A stretch of 64,000 nt of DNA from an uncultured Anaerolineae bacterium. GTDB taxonomy: Bacteria > Chloroflexota > Anaerolineae > Anaerolineales > Villigracilaceae. This document shows positions 40,336 to 49,015 of this stretch, piece after piece. Position numbers and translations under genes: made by a program. How positions within the stretch are numbered: position 1 is the first letter of the stretch; every line of letters begins with the position of its first letter. Below the pieces are notes generated by a model that saw nothing but the letters and a program-made list of their open reading frames with translations, was not told the origin of the DNA and did not search any database. The stretch covers positions 1 to 64,000 of the forward strand of contig CAIJPN010000100.1 of the NCBI GenBank assembly GCA_903822545.1, written 5' to 3'.

Positions 40336-41442
40336 ATGAGTGATAACCCTTTGAGCACACCCGTCCACACCCATCCTGTTCCCATGCTGCGCGTCTCTGG
40401 CACGCACCGCGAAATCGGACGCCAGATTGGTGAGGGTGCACGCTCGCAAGTGCAGCACAGCGTCGAAAATGCGCGCTCGCTGCTCTCAGACGCCTACGAG
40501 CAGCTTGAGCTGACCTGGGATGGGGCGAAAATCCAGGCGCGCAAGTACCTGCCATTTGCCCAGGAACGCTATAACCAGTATGTGGATGAGATGGCCGGCA
40601 TTGCGGAAGGTGCAAATGTGGCCTTTGAAGATATTGTGGTCTTGAACGCCATGGAAGCCGTGACGATGGATGCGCTGCACCTGACACGCTGCACCAGCAT
40701 GGCCGTAAACGAGGAACGCACCGCCGATGGGCATGTGCTGGCAGCCCACAACGAAGACTGGGTTCCCGAAGACGAAGATGATGTTTTCCTGATCTATGCC
40801 AAACCCGATGATGAGCCGCCGTTTATGGCGATGAATTACGGCGGATTACTTCCCAATGTCGGGTTCAACGCCTATGGGATTGCCCAGTTAATTGATTCGG
40901 TCTACCCCAACGATTCTCGCATCGGCATTCCGCGCCTGGTGGCGGCCCGGGCAGTGCTGTCGGCCAAAACCCCGGCAGAAGCCATCCGCAAGATGCTGGT
41001 GCCACACCGCGCTGCAGGTTACAACCACTTGCTGGTGCATGAAAGCGGTGAGATATATTCGGTAGAGGCTTCTGCACGTCGTTTCGACATCCTGTACGCG
41101 CTGGATGGCTATATGGCGCACACCAATCACTACTTGACCCGGCCCATGCAGGAAATCGAGAAAGATCCCGAGGAGTTGATCTCTTCACGCGTGCGCTACT
41201 ATCGCGCCAACCGGCTGCTGCGCCAAAACGAGTCGCACACCATCAAGACCTTACAGGCTATCCAAAAGGATCACACCAACTTCTCGAACTCCATCTGCAA
41301 CCACGCCGTCGATGTAAACGACCCGCTCGACCGCGAAAAAACCATCAACGCTATGGTGATCGATCTGACAGCCCGCGAAATGCACATCGCCTGGGGCAAC
41401 CCGTGCCAGAATTCCTATCACACCTTTCACCTGGAAGAGTAG
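40336..41442 (+). CDS. C45-family acyltransferase/hydrolase (penicillin acyltransferase-like)
   Basis: A 368-residue protein of the Ntn-hydrolase C45 group: the N-terminal VSGTHREIGRQIGEG, the nucleophile Cys119 in LTRCTSMAV, and HVLAAHNEDWVPEDEDD. In the family, cleavage before the cysteine makes it the N-terminal nucleophile, so the precursor would split into chains of about 118 and 250 residues. GAGGAG lies upstream of the start at 40336, chosen over a codon 8 residues before. Family members act on amide bonds; the substrate is unknown. Confidence 0.88.
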   Translation: MSDNPLSTPVHTHPVPMLRVSGTHREIGRQIGEGARSQVQHSVENARSLLSDAYEQLELTWDGAKIQARKYLPFAQERYNQYVDEMAGIAEGANVAFEDIVVLNAMEAVTMDALHLTRCTSMAVNEERTADGHVLAAHNEDWVPEDEDDVFLIYAKPDDEPPFMAMNYGGLLPNVGFNAYGIAQLIDSVYPNDSRIGIPRLVAARAVLSAKTPAEAIRKMLVPHRAAGYNHLLVHESGEIYSVEASARRFDILYALDGYMAHTNHYLTRPMQEIEKDPEELISSRVRYYRANRLLRQNESHTIKTLQAIQKDHTNFSNSICNHAVDVNDPLDREKTINAMVIDLTAREMHIAWGNPCQNSYHTFHLEE

Positions 41443-41505
41443 GAGTTTCGCCAAAGCTGTAGCGTGCGTCGCACCCTGCCCAAATTCTTAAAAAAAGCCC
41501 CGGGC

Positions 41506-41533
41506 TTGACACCCGGCCCGTTTTGAAGATAAT
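41506..41533 (+). promoter_or_regulatory. putative promoter of the pheST leader
   Basis: TTGACA (41506-41511) and GATAAT (41528-41533) are 16 bases apart, about 30 bases before the T-box stem I. The -35 box lies in a small CCGGG/CCCGG hairpin. Confidence 0.55.
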
Positions 41534-41559
41534 TACTCTCAACAGGCGAGCCTTTCCAA

Positions 41560-41842
41560 CGGCATTGACCGGGGAAAGTAGGTTGGCAGAAGTTGACAGA
41601 GATGCGCTGGAACGCTGAGACAGTGCTCAACCGAACCCAAATCGAAGTTCCCCCGCGAGCCGCTCAGGTGAAAAGTCGAGTAGTCTGAGCCGTAATCCCT
41701 ACGTTACCGGGGAAACTGATAGTCGAAATTCGAATTTCGATGGTCGGTGAAGAAGTGAGTTGCCCTTCAGCAATGTTCAGGGTGACTAATTTGGGTGGTA
41801 CCGCGAGAATCTCCCTCTCGTCCCAATCTGGGCGGGAGGTTT
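41560..41842 (+). promoter_or_regulatory. T-box riboswitch upstream of pheS
   Basis: The invariant T-box GGGTGGTACCGCG is at 41793-41805, in the antiterminator that pairs with the uncharged tRNA 3' end. A terminator-like part (GGGCGGGAGGTTTTT) follows at 41830-41844. Upstream, GGGGAAAGTAGG and the matching CCGTAATCCCTAC closing segment mark stem I, with ACAGAGATG as a likely K-turn side. GAAGTTC ends in TTC at 41648-41650, a plausible Phe specifier codon. It should let pheS/pheT be read when uncharged tRNA-Phe rises. An 18-bp TCGAA palindrome (41723-41740) lies between stem I and the antiterminator. Confidence 0.92.
41723..41740. repeat. TCGAA palindrome inside the T-box leader
   Basis: TCGAAATTCGAATTTCGA is a perfect 18-bp palindrome. 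It is the first of the TCGAATA-type elements of the pheST locus. It sits in the linker where T-boxes carry stem II or III and may have replaced or extended that stem. Confidence 0.75.
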
Positions 41843-41855
41843 TTGTTTTGTAAAA

Positions 41856-41927
41856 CCCGATATTCGATATTTGATACTCGAACACCCAATATCGAATTAT
41901 CGAATATCGCGTATCGAATAACGGAGG
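41856..41927. repeat. TCGAATA repeat tract between T-box and pheS
   Basis: About 70 AT-rich bases made of overlapping elements such as CGATATTCGATATTTGAT, TATCGAATTATCGAATATCG and GTATCGAATAACG. It ends just before the ribosome-binding site GGAGG of pheS. The base composition differs sharply from the GC-rich genes around it. Confidence 0.8.
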
Positions 41928-41931
41928 CACT

Positions 41932-42993
<1,062 letters not shown>

Positions 42994-42998
42994 AGCGC

Positions 42999-43058
42999 GA
43001 TAATTGAATATTCGATAATTCGAAGTTCGAACATCCAATATCGACTATCGAATATCGA
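42999..43058. repeat. TCGAATA repeat tract after pheS
   Basis: About 60 bases built from GATAATTGAATATTCGAT, AATTCGAAGTTCGAAC and TATCGACTATCGAATATCG. It fills the whole spacer between pheS and the four-helix-bundle gene and resembles the tracts at 41856 and 43521. Confidence 0.8.
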
Positions 43059-43065
43059 GGTTCTT

Positions 43066-43536
43066 ATGAGCATCAGCGGCCTTGAAAAACTGGACGTTTG
43101 GAACAAAGCAATGGCTTTTGCTGTTCGCGTTCACAAGGAAGTTTTGCCGATTTTGCCATCGGAAGAAAAGTGGAGTCTTGGGCAACAAACCCGCCGCTCT
43201 GCCCAAAGTATTCCGGCCAACATTGCTGAAGGACACGGACGATTTTATTACCAGGATAATGTTCGTTTCTGCTATATCGCGCGTGGTTCGCTGGAAGAAA
43301 CACTGAGCCACATTGTTTTTGCCAGAAAAATGGAATACATTCCAGCGACGTTGTACCAATCCTTGTCGGTAGATGGCGAAGCCCTGAACAAATTGATCAA
43401 TGGTTACATCAGTTTCCTAAAAAACAGTAAACAAGGCGCAAACGAACCTGGCGCAAGCTACACGGTGCGCGAAACATCATCAGAATACATCATGGATGGC
43501 GAAACACCCCCGCCATCAGACTCGAATAACGAATAA
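43066..43536 (+). CDS. four-helix-bundle protein, S23/23S rRNA-intervening-sequence type
   Basis: A 156-residue protein with the S23 pattern: KLDVWNKAMAFAVRVHKEV, LGQQTRRSAQSIPANIAEGHGR, and RFCYIARGSLEETLSHIVFA. In other bacteria such genes occur inside intervening sequences of 23S rRNA or free-standing, often near mobile or variable DNA; the function is unclear. Here it separates pheS from pheT. Its final residues DSNNE are coded by the start of a TCGAATA repeat, so the C terminus appears to have been redefined by the repeat. Confidence 0.88.
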   Translation: MSISGLEKLDVWNKAMAFAVRVHKEVLPILPSEEKWSLGQQTRRSAQSIPANIAEGHGRFYYQDNVRFCYIARGSLEETLSHIVFARKMEYIPATLYQSLSVDGEALNKLINGYISFLKNSKQGANEPGASYTVRETSSEYIMDGETPPPSDSNNE

Positions 43537-43556
43537 TCGAATATCGAGTACTCGAA
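43521..43556. repeat. TCGAATA repeat tract before pheT
   Basis: CTCGAATAACGAATAATCGA continues with ATATCGAGTACTCGAAG. It overlaps the last codons of the four-helix-bundle gene and ends at the ribosome-binding site AAGGAG of pheT. Confidence 0.8.
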
Positions 43557-43566
43557 GGAGATTTTC

Positions 43567-46275
43567 ATGAAACTACCTATTTCCTGGTTAAAAGATTATG
43601 TGGATATTTCCGGCCTCGAAGTCATCGACCTGGCCCGCATCCTGACCTCCGCCGGGCTGGAGATTGACGACATCCGCTTCGCGGGTCTGCCGCTGCCCAG
43701 CCGCGACGACCACGGATTCAAAGTCAGCGGCATCGCCTGGGACCGCGAAAAACTGGTCGTGGCCGAAATCTACGAAGTCAACCCGCACCCCAACGCCGAC
43801 CGGCTGACGCTGTGTGACCTGTTCGATGGCAAAGACCGCCATATCGTCCTGACCGGCGCGCCAAACCTGTACCCTTACAAGGGCATCGGCAAGCTCGAAA
43901 AGCCGATTAAAGTCGCATACGCCAAAGAAGGCTCGACCATTTATGACGGTCACGCCGACGGCCTGGTGCTGACCACGCTCAAACGCGCCAAAATCCGCGG
44001 CGTGGACTCGTACTCGATGGTCTGCTCCGAAAAGGAACTGGGCATCAGCGAAGAACACGAAGGCGTGATCTTCCTTGATGATGACGCCGTCGCCGGAACG
44101 CCGCTGGTCGATTACATGGGCGATGCCGTGCTCGAAGTCAGCATCCTGCCCAACCACGCCCGCAATACCAACATTCTCGGCCTGGCGCGCGAAGTGGCGG
44201 CGCTGACGGGTCGGGAACTCAAAAAGCCGAACCTGGATGCCGGTCTGATGTCTGCGCTCGGCGGTCAACCCGTCACCGACCTCGTCAAAATTGAGATTGC
44301 CAACCCCGAACTCAACCCGCGCTTCACCCTGGCGCTGATTCGTGATGTCAAAATCCAGCCCAGCCCCTACTGGGTGCAGAGACGTTTACGCCTGATCGGG
44401 ATGCGCCCCATCAGCAACATCGTCGATGCCACCAACTACACCATGTTCGAGATCGGCGAACCCCTGCACGCCTTCGACTACGACGTTCTCGTAGGGCGAG
44501 ATAGTATCTCGCCCCGCATCACCGTCGATGCCACCAACTACGCCATGTTCGAGATCGGCGAACCCCTGCACGCCTTCGACTACGACGTTCTCGTAGGGCG
44601 AGATAGTATCTCGCCCCACATCACCATCTCCACCCGCACCGCTACCCCCGGCGAAAAGCTGACCACCCTCGATGGCGTGGAACGCACCCTGACCGAGACC
44701 AACGTCCTGGTCTGCGACAGCGCCGGGCCGCTCTCGATAGCGGGAATCATGGGCGGGGCGGAAAGTGAAGTCACTGACAAAACCACCAATATCCTGCTGG
44801 AAGCCGCAGCCTGGAACTTCATCAACATCCGCCGCACCGCCAACCAGCACAGCCTGCCCTCCGAAGCCTCATACCGCTTCTCGCGCGGAGTCCACCCGGC
44901 CCTGGCAATTGACGGCCTGAAACGCTGCCTATCATGGATGGCGCAGTGGAGCGGCGGCACCATCGCCCCCGGCATCGTGGACAACTACCCACTGCCGCCG
45001 AAAGAACCGACCATCGAAATTCGAGAAAGTGATATTCGCCGCGCGTTGGGCATCGAAATCCCGCTGGAGCAGGTCAAAGGGATGTTGGAACGATTGGAGT
45101 TCAAATGCGATATTCAGCCAGTCGATAATTCAATATTAGATGATTCGAATACTCAAATATCGAATATCGAATATCTAGCTGTTAACCCGCCCCCCATCCG
45201 CCTCGACATCGGCACCGGCATCGTGGGCGTCGCCGACGTGATGGAAGAAATCGCCCGGGTCTACGGCTACGACAACATCCCCGAAACGCGCATGGCCGAC
45301 CCGCTCCCGCCCCAGCGCGGCAACATCTCGCTCGAACGCGAAGAGCGCGTCCGCGACATCCTGGCCAGCCTGGGCTTGCAGGAAATCATCACCCACCGCA
45401 TGACCGCCCCGGAAATTGAGAACCGGTTATTGCCGTCGAATAACGAATCATCGAATATTCGAAATTCGATCATCGAATACGTTAAATTGGCGAATTACAT
45501 CACCCCCGAAAAGCGCGTCATGCGCCGCTCAGTGCTGGCATCCGTGCTCAACGTGGTCGAGAAAAACGCCCGCATCGCCGAAACCATGCAGGTCTTCGAA
45601 GTCGGCTCGGTCTACATCCCCGTCGGCGGCGACCTGCCGCTCGAGCCGCGCCGCCTGAGCATCGCCATGACCGGCAAACGCTACGAATCGGCCTGGGATA
45701 GCAAGCTGGGCGTCAAATTCGATTTCTACGATTTGAAGGGACTGGTCGAAGGCCTGATGGATGCCCTGCACCTGAGCGTTACCTACGCCCCGGCGGAGCA
45801 CCCCTCCTTCCACCCCGGAAAATGCGCCGCCGTACTCCTGGGCGATAAGCCGCTGGGAGTTTTCGGCGAACTGCACCCGCTGGTCGCTGAAAACTACGAC
45901 TTCGTCTCCCCCGTCCTGGCCGCCGACTTTGACCTGGAAGCCATCCTGCCGCTGATGCCCGCCATCGGGCACCCCGTCCGCCCCGTCAGCGAGTTCCCGC
46001 CCGTGCTGGAAGACATCGCCATCATCGTGGATGAAAATCTCCCCGCCGACCGCGCCGAGGCGCTGATCCGCCAGACGGGTGGCAAAATGCTCGAGAGTGT
46101 GCGCCTGTTCGACGTTTTCCGCAGCGAGCAGATTGGCGCGGGCAAGAAATCGCTCGCCTACGCCCTGGTCTATCGCTCCTACGATGGCACGCTGACCGAC
46201 AAAGACGCTGCCGGCATCCGCACCCGCATCATCAAACGCCTGGAGATGGAAATCGGCGCGAAGCTGAGAAGCTGA
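43567..46275 (+). CDS. pheT: phenylalanyl-tRNA synthetase beta subunit with in-frame repeat insertions
   Basis: A 902-residue beta subunit, about 100 longer than usual. The N-terminal tRNA-binding domain (ISWLKDYVDI, EIYEVNPHPNADRLTLC), the B3/B4 editing region (TNYTMFEIGEPLHAFDYD), B5, the class II-like core and the C-terminal anticodon-binding domain (VSEFPPVLEDIAIIVDE) are all present. A 34-residue unit is tandemly repeated at about residues 286-353 and each copy ends in a translated palindrome (VGRDSISP). TCGAATA elements are translated in frame at residues about 519-537 and 623-638, in loops before PPPIRLDIGTG and YVKLANYITPE. The protein may still fold since core blocks are kept, but the duplication falls in the editing domain. 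No stop or frameshift is present. Confidence 0.95.
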   Translation: MKLPISWLKDYVDISGLEVIDLARILTSAGLEIDDIRFAGLPLPSRDDHGFKVSGIAWDREKLVVAEIYEVNPHPNADRLTLCDLFDGKDRHIVLTGAPNLYPYKGIGKLEKPIKVAYAKEGSTIYDGHADGLVLTTLKRAKIRGVDSYSMVCSEKELGISEEHEGVIFLDDDAVAGTPLVDYMGDAVLEVSILPNHARNTNILGLAREVAALTGRELKKPNLDAGLMSALGGQPVTDLVKIEIANPELNPRFTLALIRDVKIQPSPYWVQRRLRLIGMRPISNIVDATNYTMFEIGEPLHAFDYDVLVGRDSISPRITVDATNYAMFEIGEPLHAFDYDVLVGRDSISPHITISTRTATPGEKLTTLDGVERTLTETNVLVCDSAGPLSIAGIMGGAESEVTDKTTNILLEAAAWNFINIRRTANQHSLPSEASYRFSRGVHPALAIDGLKRCLSWMAQWSGGTIAPGIVDNYPLPPKEPTIEIRESDIRRALGIEIPLEQVKGMLERLEFKCDIQPVDNSILDDSNTQISNIEYLAVNPPPIRLDIGTGIVGVADVMEEIARVYGYDNIPETRMADPLPPQRGNISLEREERVRDILASLGLQEIITHRMTAPEIENRLLPSNNESSNIRNSIIEYVKLANYITPEKRVMRRSVLASVLNVVEKNARIAETMQVFEVGSVYIPVGGDLPLEPRRLSIAMTGKRYESAWDSKLGVKFDFYDLKGLVEGLMDALHLSVTYAPAEHPSFHPGKCAAVLLGDKPLGVFGELHPLVAENYDFVSPVLAADFDLEAILPLMPAIGHPVRPVSEFPPVLEDIAIIVDENLPADRAEALIRQTGGKMLESVRLFDVFRSEQIGAGKKSLAYALVYRSYDGTLTDKDAAGIRTRIIKRLEMEIGAKLRS
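44422..44625. repeat. 102-bp tandem duplication inside pheT
   Basis: Units 44422-44523 and 44524-44625 differ at two positions only (acc/gcc, giving Thr/Ala, and cgc/cac, giving Arg/His). Each codes for 34 residues beginning VDATNY and containing EIGEPLHAFDYD. Each contains the palindrome GGGCGAGATA-G-TATCTCGCCC (44494-44514 and 44596-44616). The number of codons is preserved as a multiple of three. Confidence 0.95.
45121..45177. repeat. TCGAATA element translated inside pheT (first)
   Basis: The tract contains GATTCGAATACTCAAATATC and ATCGAATATCGAATATC and is read as SILDDSNTQISNIEY. It stands in a loop between two conserved parts of the subunit. Its AT-richness contrasts with the GC-rich flanks. 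Confidence 0.8.
45435..45480. repeat. TCGAATA element translated inside pheT (second)
   Basis: The tract contains GTCGAATAACGAATCATCGA and ATATTCGAAATTCGATCATC and is read as SNNESSNIRNSIIE. It lies before YVKLANYITPEKRVMRRS, a conserved block, and keeps the frame. Confidence 0.8.
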
Positions 46276-46281
46276 CCCCAA

Positions 46282-46316
46282 AAGTGACAGCCGCCTTTAT
46301 GGTGACTGTCACTTTT
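46282..46316 (+). terminator. rho-independent terminator after pheT
   Basis: AAGTGACAG pairs with CTGTCACTT over a 14-base loop and is followed by TTTT. It lies 7 bases after the pheT stop. Confidence 0.85.
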
Positions 46317-46374
46317 TTACAACATCGCGGTGGTTGATTTGTTGTATACTGGTAAGAACAAAAAGGAGATCAAT

Positions 46375-46674
46375 ATGAACAAGAAAACTGGCGCAATTGT
46401 AGCTACTGTTGTCACCGCTCTGTGCTGCGGCTTGCCAGGGTGTTTTAGCCTGTGCTTTGGGCTAATTTCAGCCTTTGCTTCCATGGTTCCGGGCGCAGAT
46501 ATCGATATCGGCGGTAGCAGCGATCCGCAGGCTGCCTTGCTGATGGGACTCGGTTCGGTGTGCGTTGGCGTGATTTTCGTTGCCATCCCTGTTGTGGTCG
46601 GGTTTGTGACGCTGCGCAAGAAAAATGATCCCGCCGCATCGTTCGATAGCAGCCCACTGCCTCCGGCGGCATAA
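46375..46674 (+). CDS. small two-helix membrane protein
   Basis: A 99-residue protein with AAGGAG 7 bases before the start at 46375. Two hydrophobic segments are visible (GAIVATVVTALCCGLPGCFS and VCVGVIFVAIPVVVGFVTL), separated by a small Gly/Ser/Asp loop. The tail is polar. I recognise no family. A 16-bp tandem repeat starts right at its stop codon. Confidence 0.7.
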   Translation: MNKKTGAIVATVVTALCCGLPGCFSLCFGLISAFASMVPGADIDIGGSSDPQAALLMGLGSVCVGVIFVAIPVVVGFVTLRKKNDPAASFDSSPLPPAA

Positions 46675-46786
46675 GTTTCGGAACGAAAAAGTTTCGGAAC
46701 GAAAAAGTTTCGGAACGAAAAAGTTTCGGAACGAAAAAGTTTCGGAACGAAAAAGTTTCGGGGCGAAAAAGTTTCGGGGCGAAAAA
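46675..46786. repeat. tandem array of seven 16-bp hairpin units
   Basis: GTTTCGGAACGAAAAA is repeated five times without change (46675-46754), then twice as GTTTCGGGGCGAAAAA (46755-46786). Each unit holds the mini stem TTTCG/CGAAA. There are no spacers of unique sequence, so it is not a CRISPR array. It starts immediately after the stop codon of the small membrane protein. Confidence 0.95.
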
Positions 46787-46810
46787 GCTCTAATGGGCTG
46801 TTGGAAAGCG

Positions 46811-46838
46811 ACAGGGCGGCCAGATGGTCGCCCTGTTT
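46811..46838 (+). terminator. rho-independent terminator downstream of the tandem array
   Basis: ACAGGGCGGCC pairs with GGTCGCCCTGT (one G-T) around AGAT and is followed by TTT. It would end a transcript that includes the membrane protein gene and the array. Confidence 0.8.
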
Positions 46839-46881
46839 TGCTGGATCGGCACGGGTGATGTGATTCCCGTTTAGCAGGATT

Positions 46882-47847
46882 TTACTCCTCGTCAGGATAA
46901 TTGCCCAAAATCTGCTCAATTCTCTCCAGGATATCATCGTTGAGTTTATAGACAGATTCGGCGGCTTCCAGATTTTCTTCCAACTGACGGACATTGGTCG
47001 CGCCGGTAATAACACTGCTGACTTCCTTGCGGCGCAACAGCCAGGCCAGGGCCAACTGGCTGGTGGTGATGTGCAGGTCACTGGCAACCTTGCCCAGTTC
47101 GCGGACGATGCCAACACGTTCGGGCGTGATGCGGTCGCGGATCCAGGCCATCGAATCGAGCGCAGCACGACTGCCGGATGGAATACCATCGTTGTATTTG
47201 CCGGTCAGCACGCCATAATAGAGCGGGCTCCATGTGGTCAAGCCCAATCCATATTCTTTGCAGATGGGGGCCAGTTCCATTTCCACCCGGCGGCGATGGA
47301 ACATATTGTATTGCGGCTGTTCCATGCTCGGCGCGGCCCAGTGATGCAGGTTGGCCAGCGACATGGCCTCGGTCACCTGCCAGGCGCGCCATTCGGATGT
47401 ACCCCAGTACAGGATTTTGCCCTGGCGCACGAGCATGTCCATGGTGTAAACAACTTCATCCACCGGGGTGTCAGGGTCAAAACGGTGGCAAAAATACAGA
47501 TCCAGGTAGTCAGTGCCAATACGTTTAAGCGAGTTGTTGACCGACTCGATGATGTGCTTGCGCGAAAGACCACGCCCGTTGGGACCAGGCAGGGTCGGCC
47601 AGAAAACTTTGCTCGAAAGAACCAGGGCCTCACGAGGCAGGCCCGCAATGGCTTTGCCCATCACAGTTTCGGCCTGGCCGTTGGCATAAATATCGGCATT
47701 ATCAAAAAAGTTGACGCCGGCATCGTACGCAGCCTGGAAAAGCTCAATCGAAGTCTGCTCATCGATCTGCGAACCAACCGTCACCCAGGAACCAAGCGAA
47801 ATTTCACTAATTTTTAACCCAGAACGTCCTAATCGTCGGTAGTGCAT
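46882..47847 (-). CDS. aldo/keto reductase (potassium-channel beta-subunit/YghZ-like)
   Basis: A 321-residue NADPH-dependent oxidoreductase with a TIM-barrel fold: YRRLGRSGLKISEISLG, NFFDNADIYANGQAE (Asp and Tyr of the tetrad), LVLSSKVFW (Lys), LYFCHRFDPDTP (His), YWGTSEWRAWQV, and SSVITGATNVRQLEENL. The wording QPQYNMFHRRRVE fits the Kv-beta-like subgroup. It follows the zinc-ribbon gene by 20 bases on the same strand and may be the last gene of that transcript. Substrate unknown. Confidence 0.93.
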   Translation of the reverse strand: MHYRRLGRSGLKISEISLGSWVTVGSQIDEQTSIELFQAAYDAGVNFFDNADIYANGQAETVMGKAIAGLPREALVLSSKVFWPTLPGPNGRGLSRKHIIESVNNSLKRIGTDYLDLYFCHRFDPDTPVDEVVYTMDMLVRQGKILYWGTSEWRAWQVTEAMSLANLHHWAAPSMEQPQYNMFHRRRVEMELAPICKEYGLGLTTWSPLYYGVLTGKYNDGIPSGSRAALDSMAWIRDRITPERVGIVRELGKVASDLHITTSQLALAWLLRRKEVSSVITGATNVRQLEENLEAAESVYKLNDDILERIEQILGNYPDEE

Positions 47848-47867
47848 GGGGCCTCCTTGTAAGAACT

Positions 47868-48989
47868 TTAGGGAACCAGCGGGGCAACGCTGTTAACGCC
47901 GCCGAGCGCATTAACTTGCAGCGACCACTGCGAATCAGGCTCAAACATCGCAAAAGTCACAGGATCATCCACCGAGTACTCTTTCACACCGTCAGTCGTT
48001 TCAAAATAAACCGTATAACTTTCCTGGCGGCTGCCTTCGCGCTCACCAGAATTCAGCTGAAACTGCGGCCAAAACGGGTTCAGGTCCGCGCCCCGCGCCA
48101 CAGCCGTATCCACCACCGTCCAATCCTTCACCGTATACTCGCAATAATCCTTATAAATCTCATACTGGCAATCTTGCACCACCTTACCAGCGCCCGAGCC
48201 GGTGTCCACCGTATACGGCGTTCCACAGACTTCCTTCGCGCCCGCAACAGGATCACTAACAGTATCATACAACTTTTCAGAGCAAGATTTCACTTTTCCA
48301 TCCGATGGGATTTCATCACGCCAATCGGAACGATTCACATCGCGCCTTGCTTCAATCTCCACAGAACGCTGCCAGGCCAGCTTCGAAACCGTCCCCGTCA
48401 CAGTTTCGGTGCGCAGGAAAACGATGCCAATCACCAGGCAGCACATCAGCAGGAATCCGATAATAGGGAGCGCCATCCAGGGGCGGAACACGCCAACCGG
48501 ATTCTTCTGCCCTGTCGCCTTTGTCGCCGCGCCAGAAGGGTTCTTCGCAGAAGGAGCAGGTTTCGCCGCAGGCTGCCTCAGCATCGCCCCACAAGACTGG
48601 CAGTTGGCCCGCACTCCGGGGTTATCCACGCCACAACTCGGGCATTTCAGCGTTGGAACGGGCGCGCCAGGCGTCCCAAAGGCGCCCAACACCTGCCCCG
48701 AGGTGCGTTTCGCGCCATCCATCAAATCCCCGCCGCACTGCGAACACTGCGTTGCCGTAGCCGGGTTGCGCGTCCCGCAATACGGGCAGTGAACATCCGC
48801 GCCAGCCTGCGCCGCCGCAATTTTCTGCTCATCTTTGAGCAAATCCGCCGCCTGGGCTTGCTCAAACTGCACATTCTCTGGCTGCGGATTTCCACAGGCC
48901 CGGCAGGTTTTCACCAGCCCGGGGTTTTTCGTCCCACAATTGGGGCACGACCACTCCAACTCAACATATCCTACAGTTTTTTGAGCCAT
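47868..48989 (-). CDS. zinc-ribbon protein with one transmembrane segment
   Basis: A 373-residue protein. Three double-CxxC zinc ribbons fill the N-terminal 140 residues (CPNCGTKNPG...CRACG, CPYCGTRNPA...CSQCG, CPSCGVDNPG...CQSCG). A Pro/Ala linker and a transmembrane segment (MALPIIGFLLMCCLVIGIVFL) follow, then an outer domain of about 180 residues with many cysteines and WQRSVEIEARRDV, a pattern seen in membrane zinc-ribbon proteins of unknown function. The gene starts 26 bases after the last NBR1-type lipoprotein gene and may belong to the same transcript. Confidence 0.8.
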   Translation of the reverse strand: MAQKTVGYVELEWSCPNCGTKNPGLVKTCRACGNPQPENVQFEQAQAADLLKDEQKIAAAQAGADVHCPYCGTRNPATATQCSQCGGDLMDGAKRTSGQVLGAFGTPGAPVPTLKCPSCGVDNPGVRANCQSCGAMLRQPAAKPAPSAKNPSGAATKATGQKNPVGVFRPWMALPIIGFLLMCCLVIGIVFLRTETVTGTVSKLAWQRSVEIEARRDVNRSDWRDEIPSDGKVKSCSEKLYDTVSDPVAGAKEVCGTPYTVDTGSGAGKVVQDCQYEIYKDYCEYTVKDWTVVDTAVARGADLNPFWPQFQLNSGEREGSRQESYTVYFETTDGVKEYSVDDPVTFAMFEPDSQWSLQVNALGGVNSVAPLVP

Positions 48990-49015
48990 AACTACCAGTA
49001 AACCATCCTTTATCT

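Noticed and set aside
46675-46786. Possible CRISPR array
   Set aside because: Units are 16 bp and directly joined, with no unique spacers and no cas genes nearby. It is a simple tandem hairpin array.
46317-47189. Long minus-strand reading frame across the tandem array
   Set aside because: It overlaps a convincing aldo/keto reductase in another frame and part of it is only translated 16-bp repeats (FRNFFVPKLFRSE-like). No ribosome-binding site or family resemblance.
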